Shown here: one piece after another, positions 32,595 to 40,817 of the stretch
Position numbering within the stretch: the stretch's first letter is position 1
Layout: the number at the start of each line of letters is the position of its first letter
Assembly: GCA_017465745.1 (NCBI GenBank)
Contig: JAFTVM010000006.1
Location: 62,001 to 126,000 of the forward strand
From: Oscillospiraceae bacterium
GTDB lineage: Bacteria; Bacillota; Clostridia; Oscillospirales; Oscillospiraceae
DNA length: 64,000 nt
Direction of reading: 5' to 3'
The notes under the pieces: generated by a model
Told to the model about the DNA's origin: nothing
The model's input: the letters and a program-made list of their open reading frames with translations, nothing else
Database searches by the model: none
Translations under genes and position numbers: made by a program

Positions 32595-34958
32595 ATGCGG
32601 ATCTATCTGAATCGGGACTGGCATTTCACCCGCCGGTTTTCATCTGAGCTTCTGGAACCGGACTGCGGCGGACTCCGGACGGAAATTGTCACCATTCCCC
32701 ACACCTGTCAGCAGACCCCCTTCCACTATTTTGATGAAAACGCCTACCAGATGGTGTCGGGCTACCGGAAGGATCTGGATGTGCCCGCCGAATGGGCGGG
32801 CAGGCAGGTGCTTCTGACCTTCGAGGGTGTTGCCCATGACTGTGAGGTGTTCCTGAACGGACGCTCCGCGGGGCGGCACCACTGCGGCTACACGGCCTTT
32901 ACGGTAAAGCTGGAAAACCTGCGCTGCGGACAGAAGAATTCCATCGCCGTAAAGGTGGACAGCCGGGAAACCCTGAATGTACCGCCCTTCGGCCATGTCA
33001 TCGACTACATGACCTATGGCGGCATCTACCGGGATGTGTACCTGGAGGTGAAGGAACGCGTATACCTGGAGGATCTGTTCCTTCACACAGATTTGAAGAC
33101 CCTGACGGCAGAGGTGACCCTGAATGCTGACTCCCAAACCCACCAGTGCCGCATCTCCATGAAGAAAAAGGGCACCGCAGAATTCACGGTGCTGGGTAAG
33201 GCCCGATTAAAGGGCAGAAAGACCCTGTGCCGGGCAAAACTGCCTGCGGTCGATCTCTGGGATCTTGAGCATCCCAATCTGTACGATATCAAAATCGAGC
33301 TGCTCAGGGACGACGCCGTACAGGACGAAAAGACCGTTTCCTTTGGCTTCCGTACCGTGGAATTCCGCAGGGACGGCTTTTATCTCAACGGCGCAAAGGT
33401 GAAGGTCCGGGGCCTGAACCGCCACCAGAGCTACCCCTATGTGGGCTACGCCATGCCCGCATCCATGCAGCGGCTGGATGCGGACATTCTGAAATTCGAG
33501 CTTGGTCTGAACGCCGTACGGACCTCCCACTATCCCCAGAGCCAGGCTTTCATTGACCGCTGCGACGAGATCGGCCTGCTGGTATTCACCGAGATGCCCG
33601 GCTGGCAGTATATCGGCGACACGTCATGGAAGGAGCAGGCCTGCCAAAACGTGCAGGATATGGTGAAGCAGTACCGCAATCACCCCTCCGTCATGCTCTG
33701 GGGCGTTCGCATCAACGAATCGCCGGATGACGATGCATTCTACACCCGTACCAACGCCATCGCCCACGCCCTGGATCCCACCCGCCCCACCGGCGGCGTC
33801 CGCAATATCCGGAAAGGCCATTTCCAGGAGGATGTCTACACCTACAATGATTTTTCCCACGACGGCACCAACCCCGGCTGCGCGCCCAAGGCGCATATTT
33901 CGCCGGATGTCGAAAGGGCCTATATGGTGACCGAGTACAACGGCCACATGTTCCCCACGAAGGCTTTCGACTCTGAGCCCCACCGGACACAGCACGCCCT
34001 GCGCCATGCGGAAGTATTGCGCGCTGTGGAAAGCCACGATGATATTGCAGGCTCCTTCGGCTGGTGCATGGCCGACTACAACACGCACAGGGATTTCGGC
34101 AGCGGTGACCGGATCTGTTACCACGGCGTCCTGGATATGTTCCGCAATCCCAAGATGGCGGCGGCGGTTTATGCCGCCAGACAGGACGCGATTCCCGTCC
34201 TGGAAACCAGCTGCGGCATGGAGATCGGTGAATACCCAGCCTCCACCCTGGGCACCGGCTGCATCTTCACCAATGCCGATTCTGTGCGGATGTACAGGAA
34301 CGGCAAATTTATCAAGGAATTCAAAAACCACCACCGCCACCCCATCGAGGTGGATGATCTGGTGGGGGAACTGCTGATGACGGAAGAGGGGTTCCCGAAA
34401 GACCAGTCCGATGCCGTAAAGTCCATCATGAACAGCGTGGCCAAATACGGCCTGGGGCACATACCCGTCAGCGCCATGGTGCGGATCCCGAAGCTGCTGA
34501 TCAAGTACAAAATGACCGTGCAGCAGGTAACGGATCTGTATACCAAATACATCGGCAACTGGGGCGAAAACGCTGCGGCATACCGCTTCGACGCCATCAA
34601 AAACGGCGGGGTGGTCAAATCAATCACCAAAGCCCCCATGAGCCGGATGCTCCTGGAAGCAGTGGCCGACCACACTGCACTGACAGAAGACCACACCTAC
34701 GATGTGGCCCTGGTGCGTATCCGGATGGTCAGTGAATACGGCAACGTGCTCAGCTTTGCCAACGAGCCTGTCTTCCTGGAAACCACCGGCCCCATCGGGA
34801 TCATCGGCCCGAAGTGCATCGCCCTCCAGGGCGGCATGTTCGGCACTTACGTCCGGAGCACCGGCATCGGCAACGCGGTACTTCGCATCAGCGATACCCG
34901 GGGCAATGAAAAAACGATCCATTTTCAGGTAACAAAAGCGGAGGATGACCATGGATGA
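32595..34958 (+). CDS. GH2 beta-galactosidase-like glycoside hydrolase
   Basis: 787 residues. Sugar-binding and immunoglobulin-like domains (about 1-280) precede the TIM barrel. The barrel begins VRGLNRHQSYPYVGYAM; the acid/base Glu is in WGVRINES (near 374) and the nucleophile Glu in VTEYNGHM (near 446). No signal peptide, so intracellular. It heads an operon with a GPH transporter and a GH36 alpha-galactosidase, suggesting breakdown of galactose-containing oligosaccharides. GH2 also includes beta-glucuronidases and mannosidases, so the exact sugar is not certain. GGAGGAG lies upstream of the ATG. Confidence 0.87.
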   Translation: MRIYLNRDWHFTRRFSSELLEPDCGGLRTEIVTIPHTCQQTPFHYFDENAYQMVSGYRKDLDVPAEWAGRQVLLTFEGVAHDCEVFLNGRSAGRHHCGYTAFTVKLENLRCGQKNSIAVKVDSRETLNVPPFGHVIDYMTYGGIYRDVYLEVKERVYLEDLFLHTDLKTLTAEVTLNADSQTHQCRISMKKKGTAEFTVLGKARLKGRKTLCRAKLPAVDLWDLEHPNLYDIKIELLRDDAVQDEKTVSFGFRTVEFRRDGFYLNGAKVKVRGLNRHQSYPYVGYAMPASMQRLDADILKFELGLNAVRTSHYPQSQAFIDRCDEIGLLVFTEMPGWQYIGDTSWKEQACQNVQDMVKQYRNHPSVMLWGVRINESPDDDAFYTRTNAIAHALDPTRPTGGVRNIRKGHFQEDVYTYNDFSHDGTNPGCAPKAHISPDVERAYMVTEYNGHMFPTKAFDSEPHRTQHALRHAEVLRAVESHDDIAGSFGWCMADYNTHRDFGSGDRICYHGVLDMFRNPKMAAAVYAARQDAIPVLETSCGMEIGEYPASTLGTGCIFTNADSVRMYRNGKFIKEFKNHHRHPIEVDDLVGELLMTEEGFPKDQSDAVKSIMNSVAKYGLGHIPVSAMVRIPKLLIKYKMTVQQVTDLYTKYIGNWGENAAAYRFDAIKNGGVVKSITKAPMSRMLLEAVADHTALTEDHTYDVALVRIRMVSEYGNVLSFANEPVFLETTGPIGIIGPKCIALQGGMFGTYVRSTGIGNAVLRISDTRGNEKTIHFQVTKAEDDHG

Positions 34959-36405
34959 ATTGAAAATCAGAAAACGAAACTTATGGATGTTCCCCCTGGG
35001 AACGGTGGGACGGGATATGATGTACAATCTCGTCACCAATTTCCTGCTGACTTACATCCTGTTTACCAAGGGCCTGACGGCCCCTCAGCTGGGCGCCATC
35101 ACCGCCATCATGGTGGCCGCCCGGGTCTTTGATGCCCTCAATGACCCCATCATGGGCAACATCATCGAGCTGACCCGCACCCGGTGGGGCAAATTCAAGC
35201 CCTGGCTGGTCTTCGGCATCATTCTGTCATCCGTCGTGGTGACCATGGTGTTCTCCACGGATCTGAAGGGCTGGCCCTTTGTGGTGCTCTTCGGCGTATT
35301 CTATTTCTGTTACTCCATCGCCTACACCATGCACGACATCGCCTACTGGGGCATGGTGCCCGCCCTCAGCTCCGACGCCCAGGCCCGTGACCAGTATACC
35401 TCCCGGGCCACCCTCTTCGCCGGCATCGGCGGCACCCTGGCGGGTATCGTCATCCCCATGCTGACCACCGGCAGCGCCACCATCGGCGGCAGCGCCAATG
35501 TGGCCTATAAAGCTGTTGCCATGGGCATCTGCCTGCTGGCGCCGGCATTCCTGTGCTTTACCATCATCGGCGCCAGGGAGCGCCGCGAAGCCGCAAAAGC
35601 TCCAAAATCCGCAGGCGGCCTGAAGAAGATCGTCAACACCGTTATTCAAAACGACCAACTGCGGTGGATCGCATTGATCTTCCTGATCCAGCAGGTGGGC
35701 AACGGCATCGCAGTGGGCGGTCTGGGCTCCACTTACATTTACTTTGAATACGGCTATGATGGCGGCCTGTATTCCCTGTTTACCACGGTGGGCATGTCCG
35801 CCACCGCCTTTCTGATGATCTTCTATCCCGCCATCTCCCGGCGGATCGACCGCAAGCCCCTGATGAACATCATGGCAGGCATCGCCATCGCAGGCTTCGC
35901 GCTGATGCTGCTGTCGCGCGTCATTCCCTCGGCGGGCTTCGCCCTGCTGACTGCGGGCTACATGTTCTCCAATTTCGGCCTCTACTGCTACTATCTGATC
36001 ATGATGATCTCCATCATCAATACCGTGGAGTACAACGAATACAAGACCGGTGCACGTGACGAAGCCATCATCGCTTCCGTCCGTCCCTTCGTCACCAAAA
36101 TGGCCTCTGCGGTCATTGTTATCATCACAACAGGAAGCTATCTCCTCTCCGGCGTCACGATTTATACCAATCAGATCTCCGATCTGGAGAGCGCCGCAGC
36201 CCTGGGAACCATTGCCGAAGCAGAAAAGCTGGCTTCCATCCAGGCGGTCATCAGCGGCGTCAGCGACGGTCAGCGTCTGGGGCTGCTGCTATGCATGACC
36301 ATCCTCCCCTGTGCCCTGATGCTGCTGTCCAATTATCTGTATCAGAAGAAATACAGGCTGGACGAAGCGGAATACGAACGCATCTGCAAAGCCCTTGAGA
36401 AGTGA
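34951..36405 (+). CDS. GPH-family glycoside:cation symporter
   Basis: 484 residues from the ATG at 34951, 7 bases after GGAGG. About 12 membrane segments, beginning LGTVGRDMMYNLVTNFLLTY with the family motif NDPIMGNIIE, as in MelB-type carriers. It would import an alpha- or beta-galactoside or related glycoside with H+ or Na+. It overlaps the GH2 stop by 8 bases and is followed 12 bp later by the GH36 gene, so the three form one operon. Confidence 0.9.
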   Translation: MDELKIRKRNLWMFPLGTVGRDMMYNLVTNFLLTYILFTKGLTAPQLGAITAIMVAARVFDALNDPIMGNIIELTRTRWGKFKPWLVFGIILSSVVVTMVFSTDLKGWPFVVLFGVFYFCYSIAYTMHDIAYWGMVPALSSDAQARDQYTSRATLFAGIGGTLAGIVIPMLTTGSATIGGSANVAYKAVAMGICLLAPAFLCFTIIGARERREAAKAPKSAGGLKKIVNTVIQNDQLRWIALIFLIQQVGNGIAVGGLGSTYIYFEYGYDGGLYSLFTTVGMSATAFLMIFYPAISRRIDRKPLMNIMAGIAIAGFALMLLSRVIPSAGFALLTAGYMFSNFGLYCYYLIMMISIINTVEYNEYKTGARDEAIIASVRPFVTKMASAVIVIITTGSYLLSGVTIYTNQISDLESAAALGTIAEAEKLASIQAVISGVSDGQRLGLLLCMTILPCALMLLSNYLYQKKYRLDEAEYERICKALEK

Positions 36406-36417
36406 CAGGAGGCTGCC

Positions 36418-38766
36418 ATGATCCGACAATTTGGAAACCTGTTCGTCCTTGACACGGCGAACACCACATATACTTTCCGCATGCTCCCTTCGGGACATCC
36501 GGAGCATCTGTATTACGGTCAGAAAATCCATATTCAGGCGGAAGAAGAAGCGGAAGCTTTGACGGAAAAGCGGCTCTGCCTGCCCGGAAACACCGTCTGC
36601 TACAGCCCCGAATACCCGGCTCTGAGTCTCGAGGATGTGTGCCTGGAAATGTCCGCCCAGGGCAAAGGCGACATCCGGGAGCCTTTCCTCGAAGTGACCC
36701 ACGCCGACGGAAGCTTCACCTCGGATTTTCTGTACGAAAAAGCGGAAATTTCAGCCGGAAAGGCACCCTTCGAGACCCTGCCCGGCTCCTATGAGGAAAA
36801 CGGAAATGTGGAAGAACTGACTGTGACGCTGCGCGACCGCCAGTATGACCTGACGCTGGAGCTTCATTATTTCGTATTCGAAGATTACGATGTGATCTCC
36901 CGCTCTGCAAAGCTCATCAATACCAGCGATAGCGCCATTACACTGGAACGCCTCATGAGTCTGCAGCTGGATTTCTCCCGGTCGGACTGGGTATTCTCCA
37001 CCTTCCACGGAGCATGGGCCCGGGAAATGAAGCGCAGCGATCAGCCCGTGGGCATGTGCAAGCTGGTGAATGAAAGCCATTGCGGCTGTTCCTCCAACCG
37101 GGCCAATCCCTTTGTAATGCTGTCGAAACAGGAGACCACAGAAGACCGGGGCGAGTGCTTCGGCTTCAACCTGATTTACAGCGGCAACCATTATGAAGCG
37201 GTGGAACAGAGCGCCTTCGGCAAAATGCGCCTCGTCACGGGTATCAATCCCCGGTCCTTCCAATTCCACCTTGCCCCCGGAGAAGCCTTCGAAGCGCCGG
37301 AAGCAGTCATGAGCCATTCTGACCAGGGCTTCAACGGTATGAGCCAGAATATGCACCGCTTTGTCCGAAACTGCATCGTCCGGGGTGTGTGGAAGCATAA
37401 GCCCAGACCGGTGCTGCTCAACAGCTGGGAAGCGGCCTATTTTGACATCAATGAACGAAAGCTCCTGAACCTGGCGAAAGCCGGAAAGGAAGCAGGTATT
37501 GAGCTGTTTGTGATGGACGACGGCTGGTTCGGATCCCGGGATGACGATACCCAGGCCCTGGGCGACTGGTACGCAAATATAAAGAAGCTGCCCCAGGGAA
37601 TTGCCGGACTGGCGAAAAAGGTCAACGCGCTGGGACTGGACTTCGGACTGTGGGTGGAACCGGAGATGGTCAACACCAACAGCGATCTCTACCGCGCCCA
37701 CCCGGAGTGGGTCATGGAGATCCCCGGCAAACCCCATTCCGAGAGCCGCCGCCAGCGGATCCTGGATCTTTCCAATCCGGAAGTGGTGGATTACATGACG
37801 GAGCGAATGACGGAGGTATTCTCTTCCGGCAATGTGGCCTATGTCAAATGGGACATGAACCGTATTTTCTCCGATGCGTACTCCCAGTATCTGCCCCCGG
37901 AGCGGCAGAAGGAGGTCGCCCACCGGTATATGCTGGGTCTGTACCGGATGCTGGACACCCTGACACGTCAGTTTCCCCATATCCTCTTCGAGGGCTGCGC
38001 CTCCGGCGGAAACCGGTTTGATCTGGGCATGCTGTGCTATTTCCCCCAGATCTGGGCCAGCGATGATTCTGACGCCATCTACCGGGTGGAGGCCCAGACC
38101 GGCTACAGCTACGGCTATCCCATGTCCACGGTGACGGCCCATGTCTCCGATTGCCCCAATCACCAGACCCTCCGCATAACGCCCCTGGCCACCCGGTTCA
38201 ACGTGGCGGCTTTTGGTGTTCTGGGTTACGAATGCCACCTGGGCGAAATGAGCCGGGATGACGTGAAGCAGATCAAGGAGCAGATCGTCCTCTACAAAAA
38301 GTGGCGGGATGTGCTGCAGCACGGTACCTTCTACCGGGGTCGAAGCGCCGGCAATCTCTACGAGTGGACCTGTGTCAGCCCGGACCGGAAAAAGGCCGTG
38401 GGTATGATACTGCAGGTGCTGGTCACGCCCAACACAGCCTTTGAGACCTATCAGCCCAAAGGTCTGGACCCCGGCGCGAAATATCGTTTCACCAACCTGC
38501 AGCTGGAATTCAATCTGAAAGAATTCGGCAGCCTGGTCAACCAGGTCTCCCCCATTCATATCCGTCAGAATTCACTGCTGCACAACGCAGCGTCTGCCCT
38601 CATCAAAATGAAGGGGGAACGGGAAGACTGTGTGGCCACCGGCGAGATGCTGATGAACGGCAGCGTGAAACTGAAACAAGGCTTCGCCGCCACAGGCTAC
38701 GCCGAAGATATCCGTTTCTTCAAGGATTTCGCTTCCCGGATGTACTTCATGGAAGAGATAGATTGA
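36418..38766 (+). CDS. GH36 alpha-galactosidase
   Basis: 782 residues, typical of tetrameric bacterial GH36 enzymes. N-terminal beta-sandwich, then a barrel with FVMDDGWFG, the nucleophile Asp in VKWDMNR (near 478), the ligand motif CASGGNRFD and the acid/base Asp in WASDDSD (near 549). It hydrolyses alpha-1,6-galactosides such as melibiose or raffinose. No signal peptide, so it acts on imported sugar. The CDS uses AGGAGGCTGCC before the ATG and ends the operon. Confidence 0.93.
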   Translation: MIRQFGNLFVLDTANTTYTFRMLPSGHPEHLYYGQKIHIQAEEEAEALTEKRLCLPGNTVCYSPEYPALSLEDVCLEMSAQGKGDIREPFLEVTHADGSFTSDFLYEKAEISAGKAPFETLPGSYEENGNVEELTVTLRDRQYDLTLELHYFVFEDYDVISRSAKLINTSDSAITLERLMSLQLDFSRSDWVFSTFHGAWAREMKRSDQPVGMCKLVNESHCGCSSNRANPFVMLSKQETTEDRGECFGFNLIYSGNHYEAVEQSAFGKMRLVTGINPRSFQFHLAPGEAFEAPEAVMSHSDQGFNGMSQNMHRFVRNCIVRGVWKHKPRPVLLNSWEAAYFDINERKLLNLAKAGKEAGIELFVMDDGWFGSRDDDTQALGDWYANIKKLPQGIAGLAKKVNALGLDFGLWVEPEMVNTNSDLYRAHPEWVMEIPGKPHSESRRQRILDLSNPEVVDYMTERMTEVFSSGNVAYVKWDMNRIFSDAYSQYLPPERQKEVAHRYMLGLYRMLDTLTRQFPHILFEGCASGGNRFDLGMLCYFPQIWASDDSDAIYRVEAQTGYSYGYPMSTVTAHVSDCPNHQTLRITPLATRFNVAAFGVLGYECHLGEMSRDDVKQIKEQIVLYKKWRDVLQHGTFYRGRSAGNLYEWTCVSPDRKKAVGMILQVLVTPNTAFETYQPKGLDPGAKYRFTNLQLEFNLKEFGSLVNQVSPIHIRQNSLLHNAASALIKMKGEREDCVATGEMLMNGSVKLKQGFAATGYAEDIRFFKDFASRMYFMEEID

Positions 38767-38778
38767 TTCAAAAAGTAA

Positions 38779-38821
38779 AAAAGCCCCGGATCGCCTGTCC
38801 AAAAGCAAATCCGGGGCTTTT
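38779..38821 (+). terminator. Terminator of the galactoside operon
   Basis: 13-bp perfect stem (38779-38791 with 38809-38821) preceded by an A-tract and ending in TTTT. Confidence 0.82.
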
Positions 38822-38846
38822 ACCATTCTGTCAAGGATGTCCTGAC

Positions 38847-38909
38847 AAAAGAAAATCGGCAAGCCTCTTTCGAAGCTTGCCGATTTTGCAAGTGACGAAC
38901 ACTATAGAT
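38847..38909. repeat. Covarying hairpin repeat, copy 1
   Basis: 63 nt starting AAAAGAAAATCGGCAAGC, with a stem GGCAAGC/GCTTGCC, then the conserved tail CGAACACTATAGAT. Copy 2 is at 39812-39875 in the same orientation. The tail contains the fic stop codon on the minus strand. Confidence 0.75.
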
Positions 38910-39564
38910 ATTTCTTTGCTTTACTGCCCAGGAAGAAACGAATTGCCCATTCCTGCTCTTCTCTGGAAATCGGCAACGCAACTCGGTCGAACATCTCGTT
39001 GATGGTCTGATAATCGCAGGCAAAGGAATCCGCACTGGCGATGATCATTTCCCGGGGACTGACCTGGGAGAAATCCAGGCGGTATCCGGCTACCAGCGCA
39101 AGGTACTCAATAAAGAGCCGCTGGGTTCTGCCGTTGCCCTCCCGAAACGGATGCAGCACATTGATCTCGCTCATATAGTACGCAAGGCGGTGCGGTATAG
39201 AACCGGTGCAGCCGATCAGGTAATCTTCCTGTTCCAGCTTTCGGAACAGGTTCTGCGCATAGGTTGTCAGATTCATGGCCAGACAGAATTGATTGCCTTT
39301 TGCGATATTCACGTGCCGCAGCTTGCCTGCCCAATCATAAATATCACCGAACACGGTCTTGTGGATCTTTTGCAGATGTTTGAGATCAAAGGATCCTTTG
39401 ATGGGATTCGCTTTGGCAACCGCCAGACGAATGGACGTGATTTCCCTTTCCGCGGCTGCCAGTGCTTCGGCATCCCGGATATTCAGTTTGTTGATCAGAA
39501 CGTTGGAATCAGGGTAACAGTATTCCACATCCCATTCGTAATCATAACTGTAATCCCTGAGCAT
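38902..39564 (-). CDS. fic: Fic-domain toxin (AMPylase family)
   Basis: 220 residues. The core Fic motif HPFREGNGRTQR (about 138-149) is complete, including the catalytic His and the phosphate-binding GNGR. Fic enzymes transfer AMP or another phosphate-containing group to target proteins. It starts 2 bases after a small gene carrying an inhibitory SxxxEG motif, so it is a class I arrangement with a separate antitoxin, like VbhT/VbhA. The stop codon lies inside one of two flanking repeats. Base composition is lower in GC than its neighbours, consistent with transfer. Confidence 0.92.
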   Translation of the reverse strand: MLRDYSYDYEWDVEYCYPDSNVLINKLNIRDAEALAAAEREITSIRLAVAKANPIKGSFDLKHLQKIHKTVFGDIYDWAGKLRHVNIAKGNQFCLAMNLTTYAQNLFRKLEQEDYLIGCTGSIPHRLAYYMSEINVLHPFREGNGRTQRLFIEYLALVAGYRLDFSQVSPREMIIASADSFACDYQTINEMFDRVALPISREEQEWAIRFFLGSKAKKYL

Positions 39565-39566
39565 AC

Positions 39567-39746
39567 CTATTTCCTCGCCCTGACGGGCACCGCATGCTTT
39601 GCCAGGAGACCATTGATGATTCGATCCACGGCCAAAGGCTCAGACAGACACTTACGAATTCTATCTCTATCCTCATTCGTCAGAGGCATGCCTTCCATTG
39701 CCATGGAACTGTCAACTTCCCGGACGATCTTTTCAATATCACTCAT
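39567..39746 (-). CDS. Small Fic antitoxin (VbhA-like)
   Basis: 59 residues, not long enough to be obvious from length alone. S14-MAM-E18-G19 matches the (S/T)xxxE(G/N) inhibitory helix motif of Fic antitoxins, in which the Glu blocks ATP in the Fic site. The C-terminal half AVDRIINGLLAKHAV resembles VbhA-family antitoxins. It precedes fic by 2 bases, the usual antitoxin-first order. AAGGTGACC precedes the ATG at 39746. Confidence 0.85.
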   Translation of the reverse strand: MSDIEKIVREVDSSMAMEGMPLTNEDRDRIRKCLSEPLAVDRIINGLLAKHAVPVRARK

Positions 39747-39811
39747 AAGGTCACCTTCTTTCTGAGGATATTATACCATACACCTACAGAGAAATCAATT
39801 TCATTATGGAT

Positions 39812-39875
39812 AAAAGAAAATCGACAAGCCTCAGCAGAAGCTTGTCGAAATCTGCAGGTGGCGAACACTATAGAT
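39812..39875. repeat. Covarying hairpin repeat, copy 2
   Basis: 64 nt starting AAAAGAAAATCGACAAGC, with stem GACAAGC/GCTTGTC and the same CGAACACTATAGAT tail as copy 1. The stem differs from copy 1 by a paired G-to-A and C-to-T change, so pairing is preserved. The two copies bracket the Fic pair. Confidence 0.75.
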
Positions 39876-39877
39876 TT

Positions 39878-39994
39878 TTATTTTCTGTTCTTGGCAGTGT
39901 TTATAGAAGAGATCAGCATTTTCTTGACTTCGTTGCATACCTTGATAATCAGTAATGCAAACGCCTCGGATTTATCCAGCAACGAACTGACCAT
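39878..39994 (-). pseudogene. Truncated four-helix-bundle (S23-type) fragment
   Basis: A 38-codon open frame reads LLDKSEAFALLIIKVCNEV near its start, which resembles the first helix of S23/four-helix-bundle proteins (usually about 115-125 residues). It stops soon after and has no clear ribosome binding site. I infer a remnant. It abuts repeat copy 2. Confidence 0.4.
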
Positions 39995-40029
39995 ACACTA
40001 CGCCCCTTGCGTCCCACTTATTCACTATT

Positions 40030-40099
40030 ACTTATTACCTTTCAAAAATCCCGAATGCGCAAGTTAGTGAAAAGTGAAGAGTGAACAGGTAATAAGTAA
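40030..40099. repeat. Inverted repeat beside the tRNA array
   Basis: TTACTTATTACCT (40030-40042) is inverted as AGGTAATAAGTAA (40087-40099), and both are next to AAAAATCCCGAA-like sequence. It looks like a partly duplicated, inverted terminator region; no gene is seen in 39995-40131. Confidence 0.5.
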
Positions 40100-40131
40100 A
40101 AATCCCGAACGCTTTCGCATTCGGGATTTTT
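40098..40131 (-). terminator. Terminator of the tRNA-Leu array
   Basis: AAAAATCCCGAA (40098-40109) pairs with TTCGGGATTTTT (40120-40131). On the minus strand it follows the last tRNA-Leu directly and has a T5 tail. Confidence 0.85.
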
Positions 40132-40219
40132 TGGTGGGCGAGGCGGGACTTGAACCCGCACGTCCGCAGTGAACACTAGAACCTGAATCTAGCGAGTCTA
40201 CCAATTCCACCACTCGCCC
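40132..40219 (-). tRNA. tRNA-Leu(CAG), copy 3 in transcription order
   Basis: 88 nt including an encoded CCA. Acceptor GGGCGAG/CTCGCCC, long variable arm and anticodon loop TTCAGGT (anticodon CAG). Identical to the two copies upstream. Confidence 0.95.
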
Positions 40220-40238
40220 ATATGAAGTTAATTAAAGA

Positions 40239-40326
40239 TGGTGGGCGAGGCGGGACTTGAACCCGCACGTCCGCAGTGAACACTAGAACCTGAATCTAGC
40301 GAGTCTACCAATTCCACCACTCGCCC
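40239..40326 (-). tRNA. tRNA-Leu(CAG), copy 2
   Basis: 88 nt including CCA, identical in sequence to its two neighbours. It is flanked by TTAATTAAAGAT and ATCTTTAATTAA, an inverted pair. Confidence 0.95.
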
Positions 40327-40352
40327 ATCTTTAATTAAAAGAGAAGAGAGAC

Positions 40353-40440
40353 TGGTGGGCGAGGCGGGACTTGAACCCGCACGTCCGCAGTGAACACTAG
40401 AACCTGAATCTAGCGAGTCTACCAATTCCACCACTCGCCC
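40353..40440 (-). tRNA. tRNA-Leu(CAG), copy 1
   Basis: 88 nt including CCA, identical to the other two; first in the array, about 47 bp after the -10 box at 40487. Confidence 0.95.
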
Positions 40441-40486
40441 ATCTCTATTCTCTTACGCGCCGCAGCTTACGCCCGACGACTTGCAT

Positions 40487-40515
40487 ATAATACCACGTGG
40501 ATTCGGATTTGTCAA
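40487..40515 (-). promoter_or_regulatory. Promoter of the tRNA-Leu array
   Basis: Minus strand TTGACA (40510-40515), 17-bp spacer, TATTAT (40487-40492). It appears to drive all three tRNAs. Confidence 0.78.
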
Positions 40516-40536
40516 CACCTTTTTCAAAAATTTTTG

Positions 40537-40731
40537 TCAATCTTTGTAGTACAGCATGCAGTGACAAAATCCCTTGAAGTCCGGGTCTGCCATCTGCTCC
40601 CGGAATTCCTTGCAGATGCACTTGTTCTCCTCGGTCCGCTCCAGCCGGCAGGGGCAGTAGCCGCCGGTACGCTTGAGACCTTCCCGGATCATCTTCACCA
40701 TTTCCTGATCAACATTGAGGCGAATCGCCAT
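40537..40731 (-). CDS. Ferredoxin-thioredoxin reductase catalytic-domain-like protein
   Basis: 64 residues from the ATG at 40731, 8 bases after AGGAG. It has the cysteine pattern CPC, CIC and CHC (as in YCPCRLE, KCICKEF and GFCHCML) of the FTR catalytic chain, which carries a [4Fe-4S] cluster beside a redox disulphide. FTR reduces thioredoxin with electrons from ferredoxin. The chain is shorter than plant FTR and no variable subunit is nearby. The role in this anaerobe is inferred, perhaps ferredoxin-linked thiol reduction. Confidence 0.8.
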   Translation of the reverse strand: MAIRLNVDQEMVKMIREGLKRTGGYCPCRLERTEENKCICKEFREQMADPDFKGFCHCMLYYKD

Positions 40732-40753
40732 AAAAATCACTCCTCTCTCCCCT

Positions 40754-40781
40754 ATTATAGTTCATACACTGCCAATGTCAA
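40754..40781 (-). promoter_or_regulatory. Promoter of the FTR-like gene
   Basis: Minus strand TTGACA (40776-40781), 16-bp spacer, TATAAT (40754-40759). It begins directly after the sortase terminator. Confidence 0.75.
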
Positions 40782-40784
40782 GAA

Positions 40785-40813
40785 AAACAGGATGCGCTCT
40801 GCGCATCCTGTTT
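40785..40813 (-). terminator. Terminator after the sortase gene
   Basis: 13-bp perfect stem AAACAGGATGCGC / GCGCATCCTGTTT with a 3-nt loop and a T-tract on the minus strand. Confidence 0.88.
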
Positions 40814-40817
40814 CATA

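Noticed and set aside
40228..40434. 68-codon minus-strand frame of repeated VELVDSLDSG sequence
   Set aside because: It is the translation of two adjacent tRNA-Leu genes, not a protein.
40098..40440. Repeated units around the tRNA array as a CRISPR
   Set aside because: The repeated 88-nt units are tRNA-Leu genes, with no short spacers of uniform length and no cas genes.
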